Notes: generated from the letters alone by a model not told the origin. A stretch of 64,000 nt of DNA from an uncultured Lachnospiraceae bacterium (GCA_948470335.1 CAOKOL010000021.1:1-64000); one strand, 5' to 3'. Numbered from the stretch's first letter, positions 42,823 to 52,113 are shown. Numbers and translations are program-made.

Positions 42823-42904
42823 TTTTACGGCACTTTTTGCCGAAAAATACGGGTGACTGGGAAAAGGAAAAAGAAATGCGTGCGAATCAGAAAAATCTGT
42901 CTGG

Positions 42905-42921
42905 TTGGCACGCATTTTGCT
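42905..42921 (+). promoter_or_regulatory. Sigma-54 promoter of the MFS-BCCT genes
   Basis: TTGGCACGCATTTTGCT has GG and GC 10 bases apart and is almost consensus at both elements. Transcription would begin near 42933, so the whole structured element copy D lies in the leader RNA. Confidence 0.9.
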
Positions 42922-42955
42922 GTATAGATAAGTGCCGTGAACAACTATACTTATA

Positions 42956-43055
42956 AACAGCAACGGACCGTACAAGCCCCCGGAGGATTTACAGACGCTT
43001 TGGCGGCTGGAAATTCTCCGAGAACCAGGGGGCTTGGGAGGGGAGTTGCGGAACT
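42956..43055 (+). repeat. Structured leader element, copy D (full length)
   Basis: AACAGCAACGGACC, AAGCCCCC, GGAGGATTT, the inner hairpin CAGACGCTTTGGCGGCTG, AAATTCTCC, GGGGGCTT, then GGGAGGGGAGTTGCGGAACT. GCAAC (42960-42964) can pair with GTTGC (43045-43049), closing the whole element; alternatively AGTT/AACT at the tail can form its own small hairpin. Confidence 0.88.
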
Positions 43056-43077
43056 TTAATAGAAAGGGGTATGAATA

Positions 43078-44340
43078 GTGAAAAAAAATTCTGTTTTACA
43101 AAACAAATGGTTTGTATTGTTACTTCTGTCGGCCAGCGCGGGGCTGATTTATCAGCTTCCTTACCTGCGGTATACGTTTTACGATCCCATGCTGAATACC
43201 TTTGGGTATACGAACATACAGCTTGGCACGCTGATGAGCGTATATGGGATTGGTTCCTGTATCTGTTATGTGCTGGGCGGTTTTCTGGCGGACCGTTTTT
43301 CCAGCAAATATCTGATTTCCTCGGGGCAGGTTCTGACAGGGCTGGGCGGCTTTCTGTTTGCGACGATTCCTGCTTACGGCGTGGCTCTGGCCATCAGTTT
43401 TTTCTGGGCCTTTACCACATCCCTGATTTTCTGGCCGACGCTGATCAATTACGTGCGCAGCCTGGGTACGGCCGATGAACAGGGACGGATGTACGGTCTT
43501 CTGGAAGGGCTGCGGGGAATCGTGTCCACTGCGGCGGGACTGGTGCTGGTGGCTGTGTTTCATCATTTTGCGGCAGAGGCGGCAGGCCTGAAAACAGTGA
43601 TTATTTTGTATGCGGTTATTAATATCGTACTGGGGATTTTGGCATTTTTCGTGATTCCCTACGAAAAGAAGGAAGCGGTGAGCGAATCCGGTGAAAAAGC
43701 GTCGGTGGTGCAAAGCTTTGTCACAGCGCTGAAAATGCCGGAGGCCTGGCTGGTGACAATCGCCATTTTTGCGACGATGACATGTTTTATCTGTCTGGGT
43801 TATCTGACACCATATCTGACAGGGGTAATGGGCGCTACTGCGGCTTTTGCGGCGACGGTGGGAACAATCCGTACCTGGGGCCTGCAGGTGGTGGGAGGAA
43901 CCACGGGAGGATTTATCGCCGATAAAATTCATTCCAGTTCACTGACCATGGTCTTTGCCTTTGTCATTATTACGGCAGGGTTCGGCGTGATGGCGGTAAT
44001 GCCCGGTTCTCCCGGCTTTCTGATGGCGGCTACGATCTTTATGTTTGTATTCGGCGCGGCGATTTATGTGAACCGGGGCGTTTATTTCGCAACGCTGACA
44101 GAGGCGGGTGTGCCAGCTTCCATGAACGGCGTGGTCGTCGGCTTTGCCTCGGCGGTCGGCTTTTTGCCGGATGCGTTTATGTATACGGTCATTGGGAACT
44201 GGCTGGACAATTATGAGCCGGCGACCGGGTATCGGATGATTTTTATCTGTGGCTGTGTCAGCGCTCTGGCCGGGCTGCTGGCGTCAGCGCTGATGTATAA
44301 AAATTCCAGGAAAAAAGCGACTGCGGCTGGGCCGGACTGA
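43078..44340 (+). CDS. Major facilitator superfamily transporter
   Basis: 420 residues from GTG 43078 (AGAAAGGGG upstream) with 12 hydrophobic segments. The loop 2-3 motif is GGFLADRFSSKYL, and TTGGFIADKIHSS repeats it in the second half, as expected of the MFS. No substrate motif was recognised. The sigma-54 promoter and leader element copy D lie upstream, and the BCCT gene follows after 12 bp. It may import the MttB substrate or export the demethylated product. Confidence 0.88.
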   Translation: MKKNSVLQNKWFVLLLLSASAGLIYQLPYLRYTFYDPMLNTFGYTNIQLGTLMSVYGIGSCICYVLGGFLADRFSSKYLISSGQVLTGLGGFLFATIPAYGVALAISFFWAFTTSLIFWPTLINYVRSLGTADEQGRMYGLLEGLRGIVSTAAGLVLVAVFHHFAAEAAGLKTVIILYAVINIVLGILAFFVIPYEKKEAVSESGEKASVVQSFVTALKMPEAWLVTIAIFATMTCFICLGYLTPYLTGVMGATAAFAATVGTIRTWGLQVVGGTTGGFIADKIHSSSLTMVFAFVIITAGFGVMAVMPGSPGFLMAATIFMFVFGAAIYVNRGVYFATLTEAGVPASMNGVVVGFASAVGFLPDAFMYTVIGNWLDNYEPATGYRMIFICGCVSALAGLLASALMYKNSRKKATAAGPD

Positions 44341-44352
44341 GAAAGGGGACTT

Positions 44353-45924
44353 ATGGGGGATCATCAAAAGGAAAGTATCAGGTCTTTGCTGAACGGCAGG
44401 GTATTCTGGCTGCCCGCCATACTGACTCTGGCGTTTCTGGTATGGGGATTTGTGGCGCCCGGGTCTTTTGCCCAAAAGGCGGCGATGGGATTAAACTGGG
44501 TACTGCAAAATTTTAACTGGTTTCTTGTGCCGCTTACCTTTGCGGCGGTCGTGTTCTGCCTCTGGTCCGCATTCAGCAGATATGGGAAGATCCGGCTGGG
44601 CGGAGAGGACGCGAAACCGAAGGTCAGGACAGTTACCTGGTTTGCCATTTCTCTCTGTTCCGGGATGGGGATCGGCATCACCTATTATGGAACCTATCAG
44701 CCGCTGCAACTGTTCTACAATCCGCCGGACTACCTGACAGGAGTGGCGGCCGGAAGTGAGGAAGCGCTGATTCATGCCCTGCGGTGCAGCTTTCTGGAAT
44801 GGGGGTTTCACCCTTATGCGTTATATACCTGCTTTGGCATAGCCATAGCCTTTATGTTTTACAACGGAAAGCGGCGGTACCGGGTAAGCGACGGCCTGTA
44901 TCCGCTGCTGGGCCGGCACGTCAACGGGTGGCTGGGAGATCTGATCGACTGTTTTGCGGTGTTTGTGATTATCGGAGGGCTGGCGGCGTCCGCGGGCACC
45001 GCCATTATGCAGGTGGCTCAGGGCTGTCAGACGCTGTTCGGCGTCGGAGACAGCATGACAGGCTGGCTGATTCTGACAGTGGTTCTTGCGGTTGTGTACA
45101 TTCTGGGAAGTTCCACAGGTCTGCATAAATGGCTGTCCTGGTTTGGAAATATCAATCTGTATCTATACGGATTTGTGATGATTTTTGCCCTGTTTGCCAT
45201 CAATGCCTCCGGTGTTCTGGAGGTGCTGTTTACCGGCATCGGCGACTATATGCAGAATTTTGTGGGAGCCAGTCTGTATCTGGAACCGCTGGCGAAAACC
45301 GGATGGGTGGGAAATAACCATACCTTTTATTTTACCTGGTGGATGGTGTTCGCGCCTTTTACCGGCCTGTTTCTGATCAAATTGGCGTATGGACGGACTC
45401 TGCGGGAGTTTGTGCTGGTAAATATGGTGATACCGGCTGTCTTTGTTCTGTTCTGGTTCGGCGTGTTCGGCGGAGGCGCCATTCTGCTGGATGCCAAAAA
45501 CGGGGGCAGAATTTATGCCCTGGTACAGGAAATGGGACCGTCCATGGCCTGGTATGCACTGTTTAAACAGCTTCCGTTCCCGGAGGTGATGAATTTTGTG
45601 GCATGGGTTATCGTAAATATTTCTTTTATTACGCTGGCAGAGTCTCTTACCATGTCCCTGGCTTCCATGTCCTGTAAGGGCTATGCGGACACCACCGGAG
45701 AGACAAAGCCGCCCAGGATACTGTGTGTTTTCTGGGGCTGCCTGATTGCGGCCGTGTCCTATATGCTGCTGTATACGGGAGGGCGCAGCGCCATTGAGAC
45801 GGTGGTGGTAATCTGCGGTCTGCCTACGGGGGTGTTTTTGCTGGTAATGATGATATCCCATTGTAAGGCAATGCGGCATTATCAGGAATATGATTTGTCG
45901 GAGCATCCGACGAAGATTGAGTAG
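44353..45924 (+). CDS. BCCT-family betaine/carnitine/choline transporter
   Basis: 523 residues, 12 hydrophobic segments. BCCT hallmarks: FAISLCSGMGIGITYYGTYQ, LEWGFHPYALYTCFGIAIA, GLYPLLGRHVNGWLGD and FTWWMVFAPFTGLFLIKLAYGRT. The usual Trp-rich segment is present as TWWMVFAPF. Its neighbours MttB and the sigma-54 regulator indicate uptake of a quaternary amine for demethylation rather than osmoprotection. The substrate-site aromatic box cannot be judged by eye. It ends at a strong terminator. Confidence 0.93.
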   Translation: MGDHQKESIRSLLNGRVFWLPAILTLAFLVWGFVAPGSFAQKAAMGLNWVLQNFNWFLVPLTFAAVVFCLWSAFSRYGKIRLGGEDAKPKVRTVTWFAISLCSGMGIGITYYGTYQPLQLFYNPPDYLTGVAAGSEEALIHALRCSFLEWGFHPYALYTCFGIAIAFMFYNGKRRYRVSDGLYPLLGRHVNGWLGDLIDCFAVFVIIGGLAASAGTAIMQVAQGCQTLFGVGDSMTGWLILTVVLAVVYILGSSTGLHKWLSWFGNINLYLYGFVMIFALFAINASGVLEVLFTGIGDYMQNFVGASLYLEPLAKTGWVGNNHTFYFTWWMVFAPFTGLFLIKLAYGRTLREFVLVNMVIPAVFVLFWFGVFGGGAILLDAKNGGRIYALVQEMGPSMAWYALFKQLPFPEVMNFVAWVIVNISFITLAESLTMSLASMSCKGYADTTGETKPPRILCVFWGCLIAAVSYMLLYTGGRSAIETVVVICGLPTGVFLLVMMISHCKAMRHYQEYDLSEHPTKIE

Positions 45925-45960
45925 AAGGGACAAGACGGCCGGAGATAAAGGGCCGGAAGC

Positions 45961-46013
45961 ATCCCGCAGGAGCAGCGGTATTTTGCGTAATGGCTTCTGC
46001 GGGGTGTTTTTTT
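45961..46013 (+). terminator. Rho-independent terminator
   Basis: ATCCCGCAGGAGC (45961-45973) pairs with GCTTCTGCGGGGTG (45993-46006), followed by seven T residues. Confidence 0.88.
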
Positions 46014-46090
46014 GAAAAAGAAAGCAGTTCTAAAAAACCCGCAGTTTACATAAAGTATCACTAAGACGCAATGAATCAGGGTGATGCTCT

Positions 46091-46456
46091 ATGAATCTGA
46101 ATCGATCCAAAATAGCGGCGGTGGGAAGCGCCCTTCTGGTCAGCTATGGGATTACGGTGGCCCTTTTGCTGGCACTCGCATTTCTTCTATATAAGATGAA
46201 GCTGCAGCCGACCCAGGTGGGTGTGGGTGTGGTGGCGATCTACATACTGGCTTCCATGGCCGGAGGGTTTCTGACGGTAAAAGCGTTAAAACGCAGGCGG
46301 CTTTTGTGCGGGCTGGGATTTGGCGTGCTGTATCTGGCAGTGCTTCTGGTACTGTCGGTGGCTTCCCAGATGGGTTTTTCCGCACAGTTATCAGACGTGA
46401 TAAAAGCGGCGGTATGCTGCCTGATCGGCGGCGCGCTGGGGGGCATACTTGGATAG
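46091..46456 (+). CDS. TIGR04086-family membrane protein of the SCIFF locus
   Basis: 121 residues, four hydrophobic segments (about 10-32, 44-62, 75-93, 103-121), with a short basic KALKRRR loop. Proteins of this kind are typically encoded next to the SCIFF peptide in Clostridia; the function is unknown. AGGGTGATG precedes the start. It lies 350 bp upstream of the peptide gene. Confidence 0.8.
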   Translation: MNLNRSKIAAVGSALLVSYGITVALLLALAFLLYKMKLQPTQVGVGVVAIYILASMAGGFLTVKALKRRRLLCGLGFGVLYLAVLLVLSVASQMGFSAQLSDVIKAAVCCLIGGALGGILG

Positions 46457-46808
46457 AACACTGAAATAAAGAAGAAAAAGTCAATTTGGCGCCGCTGCGG
46501 AAGGTTAATATTCAGCAGCGGCGTTCGGTAATACGGCAGTTAATGCTGTGTATATTTTATGAAGTATTCCGCTGCGGCGAAGGGATATTGCAGACACATC
46601 TGTCGTCTCGAAAAAGCCTGAAAAGTCGCAGAAAGCCGGCTGGCAAGTGCCCCTGCGCATTGATAACCGGCTCAAACCGGCTGATAACCGCAAAAAATGC
46701 TTTGAAATTCCACGCAGTTGTGATATACTGTCTAATGATTATCCGGCCGGCAGGCCGGCAAATGCAGAATATTCAATCTTTTAGAATACTAAGAGGAGGA
46801 TTCAGTCA
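46457..46808 (+). other. Non-coding region with the SCIFF promoter
   Basis: A GC-rich hairpin CGCCGCTG/CAGCGGCG (46490-46523) lacks a U-run. A likely promoter lies at 46702-46729. After it a small CCGGCC/GGCCGG hairpin sits in the leader, and AGGAGG (46793-46798) serves the peptide. No other gene is visible. Confidence 0.6.
46702..46729 (+). promoter_or_regulatory. Probable sigma-70 promoter of SCIFF
   Basis: TTGAAA (46702-46707), a 16-bp spacer and TATACT (46724-46729). Confidence 0.55.
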
Positions 46809-46952
46809 ATGAAACATATTAAAACTTTAACCGATGCTACATTAAAGAACACAGTAAAGAAGGGCGGCTGCGGCGAGTGCCAGACTTCCTGCCAGTCCGC
46901 ATGCAAGACTTCCTGCACGGTGGGAAATCAGAGCTGCGAGAACCAGAAATAA
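46809..46952 (+). CDS. scfA: SCIFF peptide (six Cys in forty-five), ranthipeptide precursor
   Basis: 47 residues. The leader MKHIKTLTDATLKNTVKKGG is followed by the cysteine-rich core with cysteines at 21, 24, 28, 32, 36 and 43, six in all. The spacing CxxCxxxCxxxCxxxC with Thr/Ser acceptors matches the near-universal clostridial SCIFF peptide. The adjacent radical-SAM maturase links cysteine sulfur to a core residue to make a thioether (ranthipeptide). The biological role is still unsettled. AGGAGG lies 11 bases before the ATG. It is followed by a hairpin without U-run that may set the peptide:maturase ratio. Confidence 0.95.
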   Translation: MKHIKTLTDATLKNTVKKGGCGECQTSCQSACKTSCTVGNQSCENQK

Positions 46953-46981
46953 GGGTTTGAAGATTATCTTTGAAAGCAAAA

Positions 46982-47012
46982 AGGGGACGCTTCGCGGTGC
47001 GGGGTGTCCCCC
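46982..47012 (+). promoter_or_regulatory. Hairpin between SCIFF and its maturase
   Basis: GGGGAC pairs with GTCCCC around a GC-rich loop, ending about 10 bases before the AAGGAG of scfB. There is no U-run, so attenuation or mRNA stabilisation of the peptide message is more likely than full termination. Confidence 0.55.
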
Positions 47013-47034
47013 ATTACGATAAGGAGACATTTTT

Positions 47035-48396
47035 GTGATCCATCAGTATAAAAATAACGGTTACAACATTGTATTGGACGTGTGCAGCGGTTCCGTTCAT
47101 GTGACAGACGACGTGACCTATGACGTCATCGCTCTCTATGAAACCTGCTCCGGAGAGGAAATTCTGTCAAAGCTTTCCCCCGTCTACGGCAGGGAAGAAA
47201 CCGAAGAAGCCCTCTCGGAAATCGAAGCGCTGAAAGAGGCGGGCCAACTGTTCACCGAAGATGAGTACGAGTCTTATATCACGGATTTTAAGCAGAGAAA
47301 AACGGTGGTGAAAGCCCTCTGCCTCCATATCGCCCACGACTGCAACCTGGCATGCCGCTACTGTTTTGCCGAGGAAGGGGAATACCATGGCCGCCGGGCA
47401 CTGATGAGCTTTGAGGTGGGGAAAAAGGCGCTGGATTTTCTGATTGAAAATTCCGGTGGCAGAAGAAACCTGGAAGTAGACTTTTTCGGCGGCGAGCCGC
47501 TGATGAACTGGGAAGTGGTCAAACAGCTTGTGATTTACGGCAGAAGCCGGGAGAAGGAATGTAATAAAAATTTCCGTTTCACCCTGACCACCAACGGTAT
47601 GCTGTTAAACGACGAAATCATGGATTTCTGCAATAAAGAAATGGGCAATGTGGTGCTGAGCCTGGACGGCCGCCGGGAAGTCAACGACCGGATGCGCCCT
47701 ACCAGAAACGGAAAGGGCAGCAGCTACGACATCATTGTGCCCAAGTTCCAAAAGTTTGCCGAGAGCCGGAATCAGGACAGGTATTATGTGCGGGGAACCT
47801 TCACCCGCCACAACCTGGATTTTTCAAAAGACGTGCTCCATTTCGCTGATCTGGGCTTCAGGCAGATGTCCATAGAGCCGGTGGTGGCGTCGCCTGACGA
47901 GCCTTATGCGATTCGCGAGGAAGATCTGCCTCAGATCCTGGAAGAATATGATAAGCTGGCAGTGGAATATATCAGACGGAAAAAAGAAGGAAGGGGTTTT
48001 CATTTTTTCCATTTTATGATAGATTTGGAGCAGGGCCCCTGCGTGGCCAAGCGGCTGTCCGGCTGCGGTTCCGGCACGGAGTATCTGGCAGTCACGCCAT
48101 GGGGAGATTTCTATCCCTGCCATCAGTTCGTAGGCGAGGAAGGATTTCTGCTGGGAAATGTGGACGAAGGCATTACAAATACGGCGCTGCGGGATGAGTT
48201 TAAACTGTGCAATGTCTATGCCAAAGAAAAGTGCAGGAGCTGTTTCGCCAGATTTTACTGCAGCGGCGGCTGTTCGGCCAATTCCTATAAATTCCACGGC
48301 AAAATCACCGACGCCTATGATATCGGATGTGAGATGCAGAAAAAACGGATTGAGTGCGCGATTATGATTAAGGCGGCGCTGGCAGACGCGGAATGA
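47035..48396 (+). CDS. scfB: SCIFF radical-SAM/SPASM thioether maturase
   Basis: 453 residues from GTG 47035 (AAGGAG at 47021-47026). An N-terminal precursor-recognition domain (about 1-90) precedes the radical-SAM motif C103-N-L-A-C107-R-Y-C110 that binds the S-adenosylmethionine cluster. VDFFGGEPLMN follows. The C-terminal SPASM region has GCGSGTEYLAVTPWGDFYPC and CRSCFARFYCSGGCSAN, ligands for auxiliary 4Fe-4S clusters. It installs the thioether in the SCIFF peptide encoded just upstream. Gene order SCIFF-scfB-secDF-tgt-yajC is familiar in Clostridia. Confidence 0.96.
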   Translation: MIHQYKNNGYNIVLDVCSGSVHVTDDVTYDVIALYETCSGEEILSKLSPVYGREETEEALSEIEALKEAGQLFTEDEYESYITDFKQRKTVVKALCLHIAHDCNLACRYCFAEEGEYHGRRALMSFEVGKKALDFLIENSGGRRNLEVDFFGGEPLMNWEVVKQLVIYGRSREKECNKNFRFTLTTNGMLLNDEIMDFCNKEMGNVVLSLDGRREVNDRMRPTRNGKGSSYDIIVPKFQKFAESRNQDRYYVRGTFTRHNLDFSKDVLHFADLGFRQMSIEPVVASPDEPYAIREEDLPQILEEYDKLAVEYIRRKKEGRGFHFFHFMIDLEQGPCVAKRLSGCGSGTEYLAVTPWGDFYPCHQFVGEEGFLLGNVDEGITNTALRDEFKLCNVYAKEKCRSCFARFYCSGGCSANSYKFHGKITDAYDIGCEMQKKRIECAIMIKAALADAE

Positions 48397-48427
48397 TGCG
48401 GAATTATGATGAAGGAAGGATGTAACA

Positions 48428-50605
48428 ATGAGTACGAAAAGCGGTAAAAATACTACGGGAAAAGGCGCGGCCAAGCTGCTGGCCGTTTTGCTGGTGATTG
48501 GCTTTCTGATTTATGTGGCGGCGGCGGGACTGGGCAAAAATCAGTCCGGCAGCGTAAACGACATTAAGCTGGGGCTTGATTTGGCCGGCGGCGTCAGCAT
48601 TACCTATCAGGCGGTGGGAGAGGAACCGACTTCCACGGATATGGCCGATACCGTATATAAGCTGCAGCTAAGAGCGCAGAATTACAGCAATGAAGCAGAG
48701 GTCTATCAGGAAGGCTCCGACCGGATCAACGTGGATATCCCCGGCGTTTCCGATGCCAATGAGATTTTGCAGGAATTAGGCAAGCCCGGTTCTCTGACTT
48801 TCCAGGATCAGAGCGGAAACATACTGCTGACCGGTATGGACGTGCAGTCGGCAGAAGCCGGCATTATGGGTGAGAGTAATAACAGAGAGTATGTGGTTTC
48901 CCTGACCTTTACCGAGGAAGGCGCAAAAAAATTTGCGGAGGCAACCACGGAGCGGGTGGGCCAGATCATCTATATCATCTATGACAATGAGGTGGTCAGC
49001 AATCCTGTGGTGCGGACTGCCATTACCGGCGGCCAGTGTTCGATTGAAGGAATGGGCTCCTATGAAGAAGCGGATATTCTGGCCTCTACAATCAGAATCG
49101 GCGCGCTGCCCGTGGAACTGGAAGAAATCCGTTCCAACGTGGTGGGTGCGAAGCTTGGACAGGAAGCCATCTCCACCAGCCTGATGGCCGGCGCAATCGG
49201 TCTTGGTCTGGTCATGCTGTTTATGATGATCGTTTACGGTGTGCCCGGCGTTGCGGCTTCGCTGGCGCTGGCGCTGTATACCAGCCTGATTATTTTCCTT
49301 CTGAGTGTATACAAAATCACACTGACGCTGCCGGGTATCGCAGGTATTATCCTGTCCATCGGTATGGCCGTGGATGCGAACGTTATCATTTTCGCCCGGA
49401 TCAAAGAGGAAATGGCGGCAGGAAAGAGCGTGCGTTCTTCCATGAAGGACGGCTTTAAAAAAGCGCTGTCTGCCATTGTGGACGGCAATATCACTACGCT
49501 GATCGCCGCTTTCGTGCTCTGGTGGAGAGGCTCTGGCACGGTGAAAGGCTTTGCTCAGACGCTGGCTTTGGGCGTGGTTCTGTCCATGTTTACGGCGCTG
49601 GTAATTACCAGAGTGATTTTAGGCGCCCTTTATGAAGTGGGTCTGTCGGATTCCAAGCTGTACGGATACAATCCCGGCAAGCCGAAAAAAGAATGGAAAG
49701 CCATTGATTTTCTTGGGAAAAAACATATCTGTTTTGTCATTTCCCTGGCTGTGATCGCCGTGGGTCTGGTATCCATGGGGATGAACGGCAGCAAAGGCAG
49801 CGGTATTTTAAATTACAGCCTGGAGTTTAAAGGCGGTACTTCTACCAGTGTTACCTTTAACGAGGATATGACGCTGGAACAGATTCAGGCCCAGGTGGTT
49901 CCGGTGGTGGCTCAGGTGACCGGGGATCAGGATATCCAGACACAGAAGGTCAGCGGGGGCAATGAGGTGCTGATTAAAACCAGAACACTGTCCGTGGAGG
50001 AACGGCAGGAGATGGATCAGTTGCTGGCCGACAGCTTCGGTGTGGATCAGGAGCTGATTACGGCGGAAAGCATCAGCGCCACAGTCAGCAGTGAGATGAA
50101 GCAGGATGCGGTGATTGCGGTGATCATTGCCACCATTGCCATGCTGCTGTATATCTGGCTGCGGTTCAAGGATATCCGCTTTGCTTCCAGCGCGGTGCTG
50201 GCGCTGCTTCATGACGTGCTGGTGGTGCTGACCTGCTATGCGGCCCTGCGCTGGACAGTGGGCAATACCTTTATTGCCTGTATGCTGACCATCGTAGGTT
50301 ATTCCATCAACGCGACCATCGTGATTTTTGACCGGATCAGAGAAAACCTGAAGACGCCCAAACTGTACGGGGATTTGAAGGCGCTGGTAAACGGCAGTAT
50401 AACGCAGACGCTGACCAGAACGATCTATACGTCTCTGACTACTTTTATCACGGTGTTTGTTCTCTGGATTGTGGGCGTGACCGCGATTAAAGAATTTGCG
50501 CTGCCTCTGATTGTAGGTATTGTGTGCGGCGGGTATTCTTCCGTATGCATCACGGGCGCGCTGTGGTATCTGATGAAAAAGAAATCTTATGAGGGTGAAA
50601 AATAA
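48428..50605 (+). CDS. secDF: Fused protein translocase subunit SecDF
   Basis: 725 residues joining SecD and SecF, together 12 hydrophobic segments. The SecD half has the start LGLDLAGGVSITYQAV, a periplasmic P1 region, and GIAGIILSIGMAVDANVIIF with the proton-path aspartate. The SecF half starts near 425 and has FKGGTSTSVTF and MLTIVGYSINATIVIFDRIR. Uses the proton gradient to aid late steps of Sec export. Its stop overlaps the tgt start (TAATG), so translation is coupled. Confidence 0.95.
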   Translation: MSTKSGKNTTGKGAAKLLAVLLVIGFLIYVAAAGLGKNQSGSVNDIKLGLDLAGGVSITYQAVGEEPTSTDMADTVYKLQLRAQNYSNEAEVYQEGSDRINVDIPGVSDANEILQELGKPGSLTFQDQSGNILLTGMDVQSAEAGIMGESNNREYVVSLTFTEEGAKKFAEATTERVGQIIYIIYDNEVVSNPVVRTAITGGQCSIEGMGSYEEADILASTIRIGALPVELEEIRSNVVGAKLGQEAISTSLMAGAIGLGLVMLFMMIVYGVPGVAASLALALYTSLIIFLLSVYKITLTLPGIAGIILSIGMAVDANVIIFARIKEEMAAGKSVRSSMKDGFKKALSAIVDGNITTLIAAFVLWWRGSGTVKGFAQTLALGVVLSMFTALVITRVILGALYEVGLSDSKLYGYNPGKPKKEWKAIDFLGKKHICFVISLAVIAVGLVSMGMNGSKGSGILNYSLEFKGGTSTSVTFNEDMTLEQIQAQVVPVVAQVTGDQDIQTQKVSGGNEVLIKTRTLSVEERQEMDQLLADSFGVDQELITAESISATVSSEMKQDAVIAVIIATIAMLLYIWLRFKDIRFASSAVLALLHDVLVVLTCYAALRWTVGNTFIACMLTIVGYSINATIVIFDRIRENLKTPKLYGDLKALVNGSITQTLTRTIYTSLTTFITVFVLWIVGVTAIKEFALPLIVGIVCGGYSSVCITGALWYLMKKKSYEGEK

Positions 50606-51768
50606 TGTGTAAGTCAGGAACCTACCGGATTCTGAACAAATGCGGCAGGGCGAAACGGGCCGAATTCCATACGGTCCATGGTGTGATTCAGACTCCTGTG
50701 TTTATGAACGTGGGAACGGCGGCTGCCATCAAAGGAGCGGTTTCTACTCAGGATCTGCAGACCATCGGCACACAGGTGGAGCTGTCCAATACCTATCATC
50801 TTCATGTGCGGCCCGGCGATGAGGTGGTGAAAAAGCTGGGCGGCCTGCACCGGTTTATGGTGTGGGACAAGCCGATTCTGACGGATTCCGGCGGTTTCCA
50901 GGTATTTTCCCTGGCGGGGCTGCGCAAAATCAAAGAGGAAGGTGTGTATTTTAATTCCCATGTGGACGGCCGTCATATTTTTATGGGGCCGGAGGAGAGT
51001 ATGCGGATTCAGTCCAATCTGGCTTCCACCATTGCCATGGCTTTTGACGAGTGTGCGCCTCATCCCTGTACCAGAGAATATATGCAGCATTCCGTGGACC
51101 GCACCACCAGATGGCTTGAGCGATGCAAGACGGAGATGAAACGGCTGAACAGCCTGCCGGATACCATTAATCCCGATCAGTTGCTGTTCGGCATTAATCA
51201 GGGCGGAACCTTTGACGATATCCGTATGGAACATGCGAAGCAGATTGCAGAGCTTGATCTGGACGGCTATGCGGTGGGCGGTCTGGCGGTGGGCGAGTCC
51301 CATGAGGAAATGTATCATATCCTGGATGTGACGGTGCCGTTTCTTCCGGAGAATAAGCCCACCTATCTGATGGGCGTGGGAACGCCGGCCAATATTATTG
51401 AGGGTGTGGACAGAGGCGTGGATTTCTTCGACTGTGTATATCCGTCCAGAAATGGCCGGCACGGACATGTGTATACCCGGTATGGGAAGCTGAATCTGTT
51501 TAACGCAAAATTTGAGCTGGATGAAAGACCCATAGAGGAGGGTTGCGGATGTCCGGCCTGTACCCATTACGGCAGGGCTTATATCAGGCATCTGTTAAAG
51601 GCGAAGGAAATGCTGGGTATGCGGCTGTGTGTACTGCATAATCTGTATTTTTACAACCATCTGATGGAACAGATCCGGGCGGCCATAGAGGAAGACCGGT
51701 ATCCGGCGTTTAAAAAGCAGGCGCTGGAGGATTTGGAGAGAGAGAACCCCAAAACAGCAGAATCCTGA
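50605..51768 (+). CDS. tgt: tRNA-guanine transglycosylase
   Basis: 387 residues. Exchanges guanine-34 of GUN-anticodon tRNAs for preQ1 in queuosine synthesis. D94 in ILTDSGGFQVFSL and D276 in FFDCVYPSRNGRHGH are the two catalytic aspartates, and C314, C316, C319 and H345 form the zinc site. The length fits the bacterial enzyme. It is co-transcribed with secDF and yajC, the common tgt-yajC-sec arrangement. Confidence 0.97.
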   Translation: MCKSGTYRILNKCGRAKRAEFHTVHGVIQTPVFMNVGTAAAIKGAVSTQDLQTIGTQVELSNTYHLHVRPGDEVVKKLGGLHRFMVWDKPILTDSGGFQVFSLAGLRKIKEEGVYFNSHVDGRHIFMGPEESMRIQSNLASTIAMAFDECAPHPCTREYMQHSVDRTTRWLERCKTEMKRLNSLPDTINPDQLLFGINQGGTFDDIRMEHAKQIAELDLDGYAVGGLAVGESHEEMYHILDVTVPFLPENKPTYLMGVGTPANIIEGVDRGVDFFDCVYPSRNGRHGHVYTRYGKLNLFNAKFELDERPIEEGCGCPACTHYGRAYIRHLLKAKEMLGMRLCVLHNLYFYNHLMEQIRAAIEEDRYPAFKKQALEDLERENPKTAES

Positions 51769-51833
51769 GCGGCCCGTACGGGTGAAAAGATACAGGGAAA
51801 AATATCTGCGTGATCATATAAAGGAGAGTAACT

Positions 51834-52109
51834 ATGGACAATGCGTTATTTTGGGTTATTTATGTAGTAGTGATTGTGGGCGTGATGTATTTTATCGCCA
51901 TCAGGCCCCAGAGAAAGCAGCAGAGGGAGCTGCAGGCCATGATCGCAAGTCTTGAGATCGGCGACAGCGTGCTGACCTCCAGCGGCTTTTACGGGGTGAT
52001 CATCGACATCACCGAGGACACGGTGATCGTTGAGTTCGGCAGCAACAAAAACTGTCGGATTCCCATGCAGAAACAGGCCATTGCCCAGGTGGAAAAGGCG
52101 AACGGGTGA
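51834..52109 (+). CDS. yajC: Preprotein translocase subunit YajC
   Basis: 91 residues. One N-terminal membrane helix (about 4-24) is followed by the family motif YFIAIRPQRKQQRE, and the small soluble domain LEIGDSVLTSSGFYGVI with IDITEDTVIVEFG. Accessory to SecDF at the translocon. AAGGAGAG precedes the start. It is the last gene of the operon, followed by a perfect terminator. Confidence 0.95.
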   Translation: MDNALFWVIYVVVIVGVMYFIAIRPQRKQQRELQAMIASLEIGDSVLTSSGFYGVIIDITEDTVIVEFGSNKNCRIPMQKQAIAQVEKANG

Positions 52110-52113
52110 AATG

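Noticed and set aside
42828..42842. CGGCA/TGCCG hairpin after the sigma-54 activator as a terminator
   Set aside because: Only five pairs and no U-run follows; left out of the feature list.
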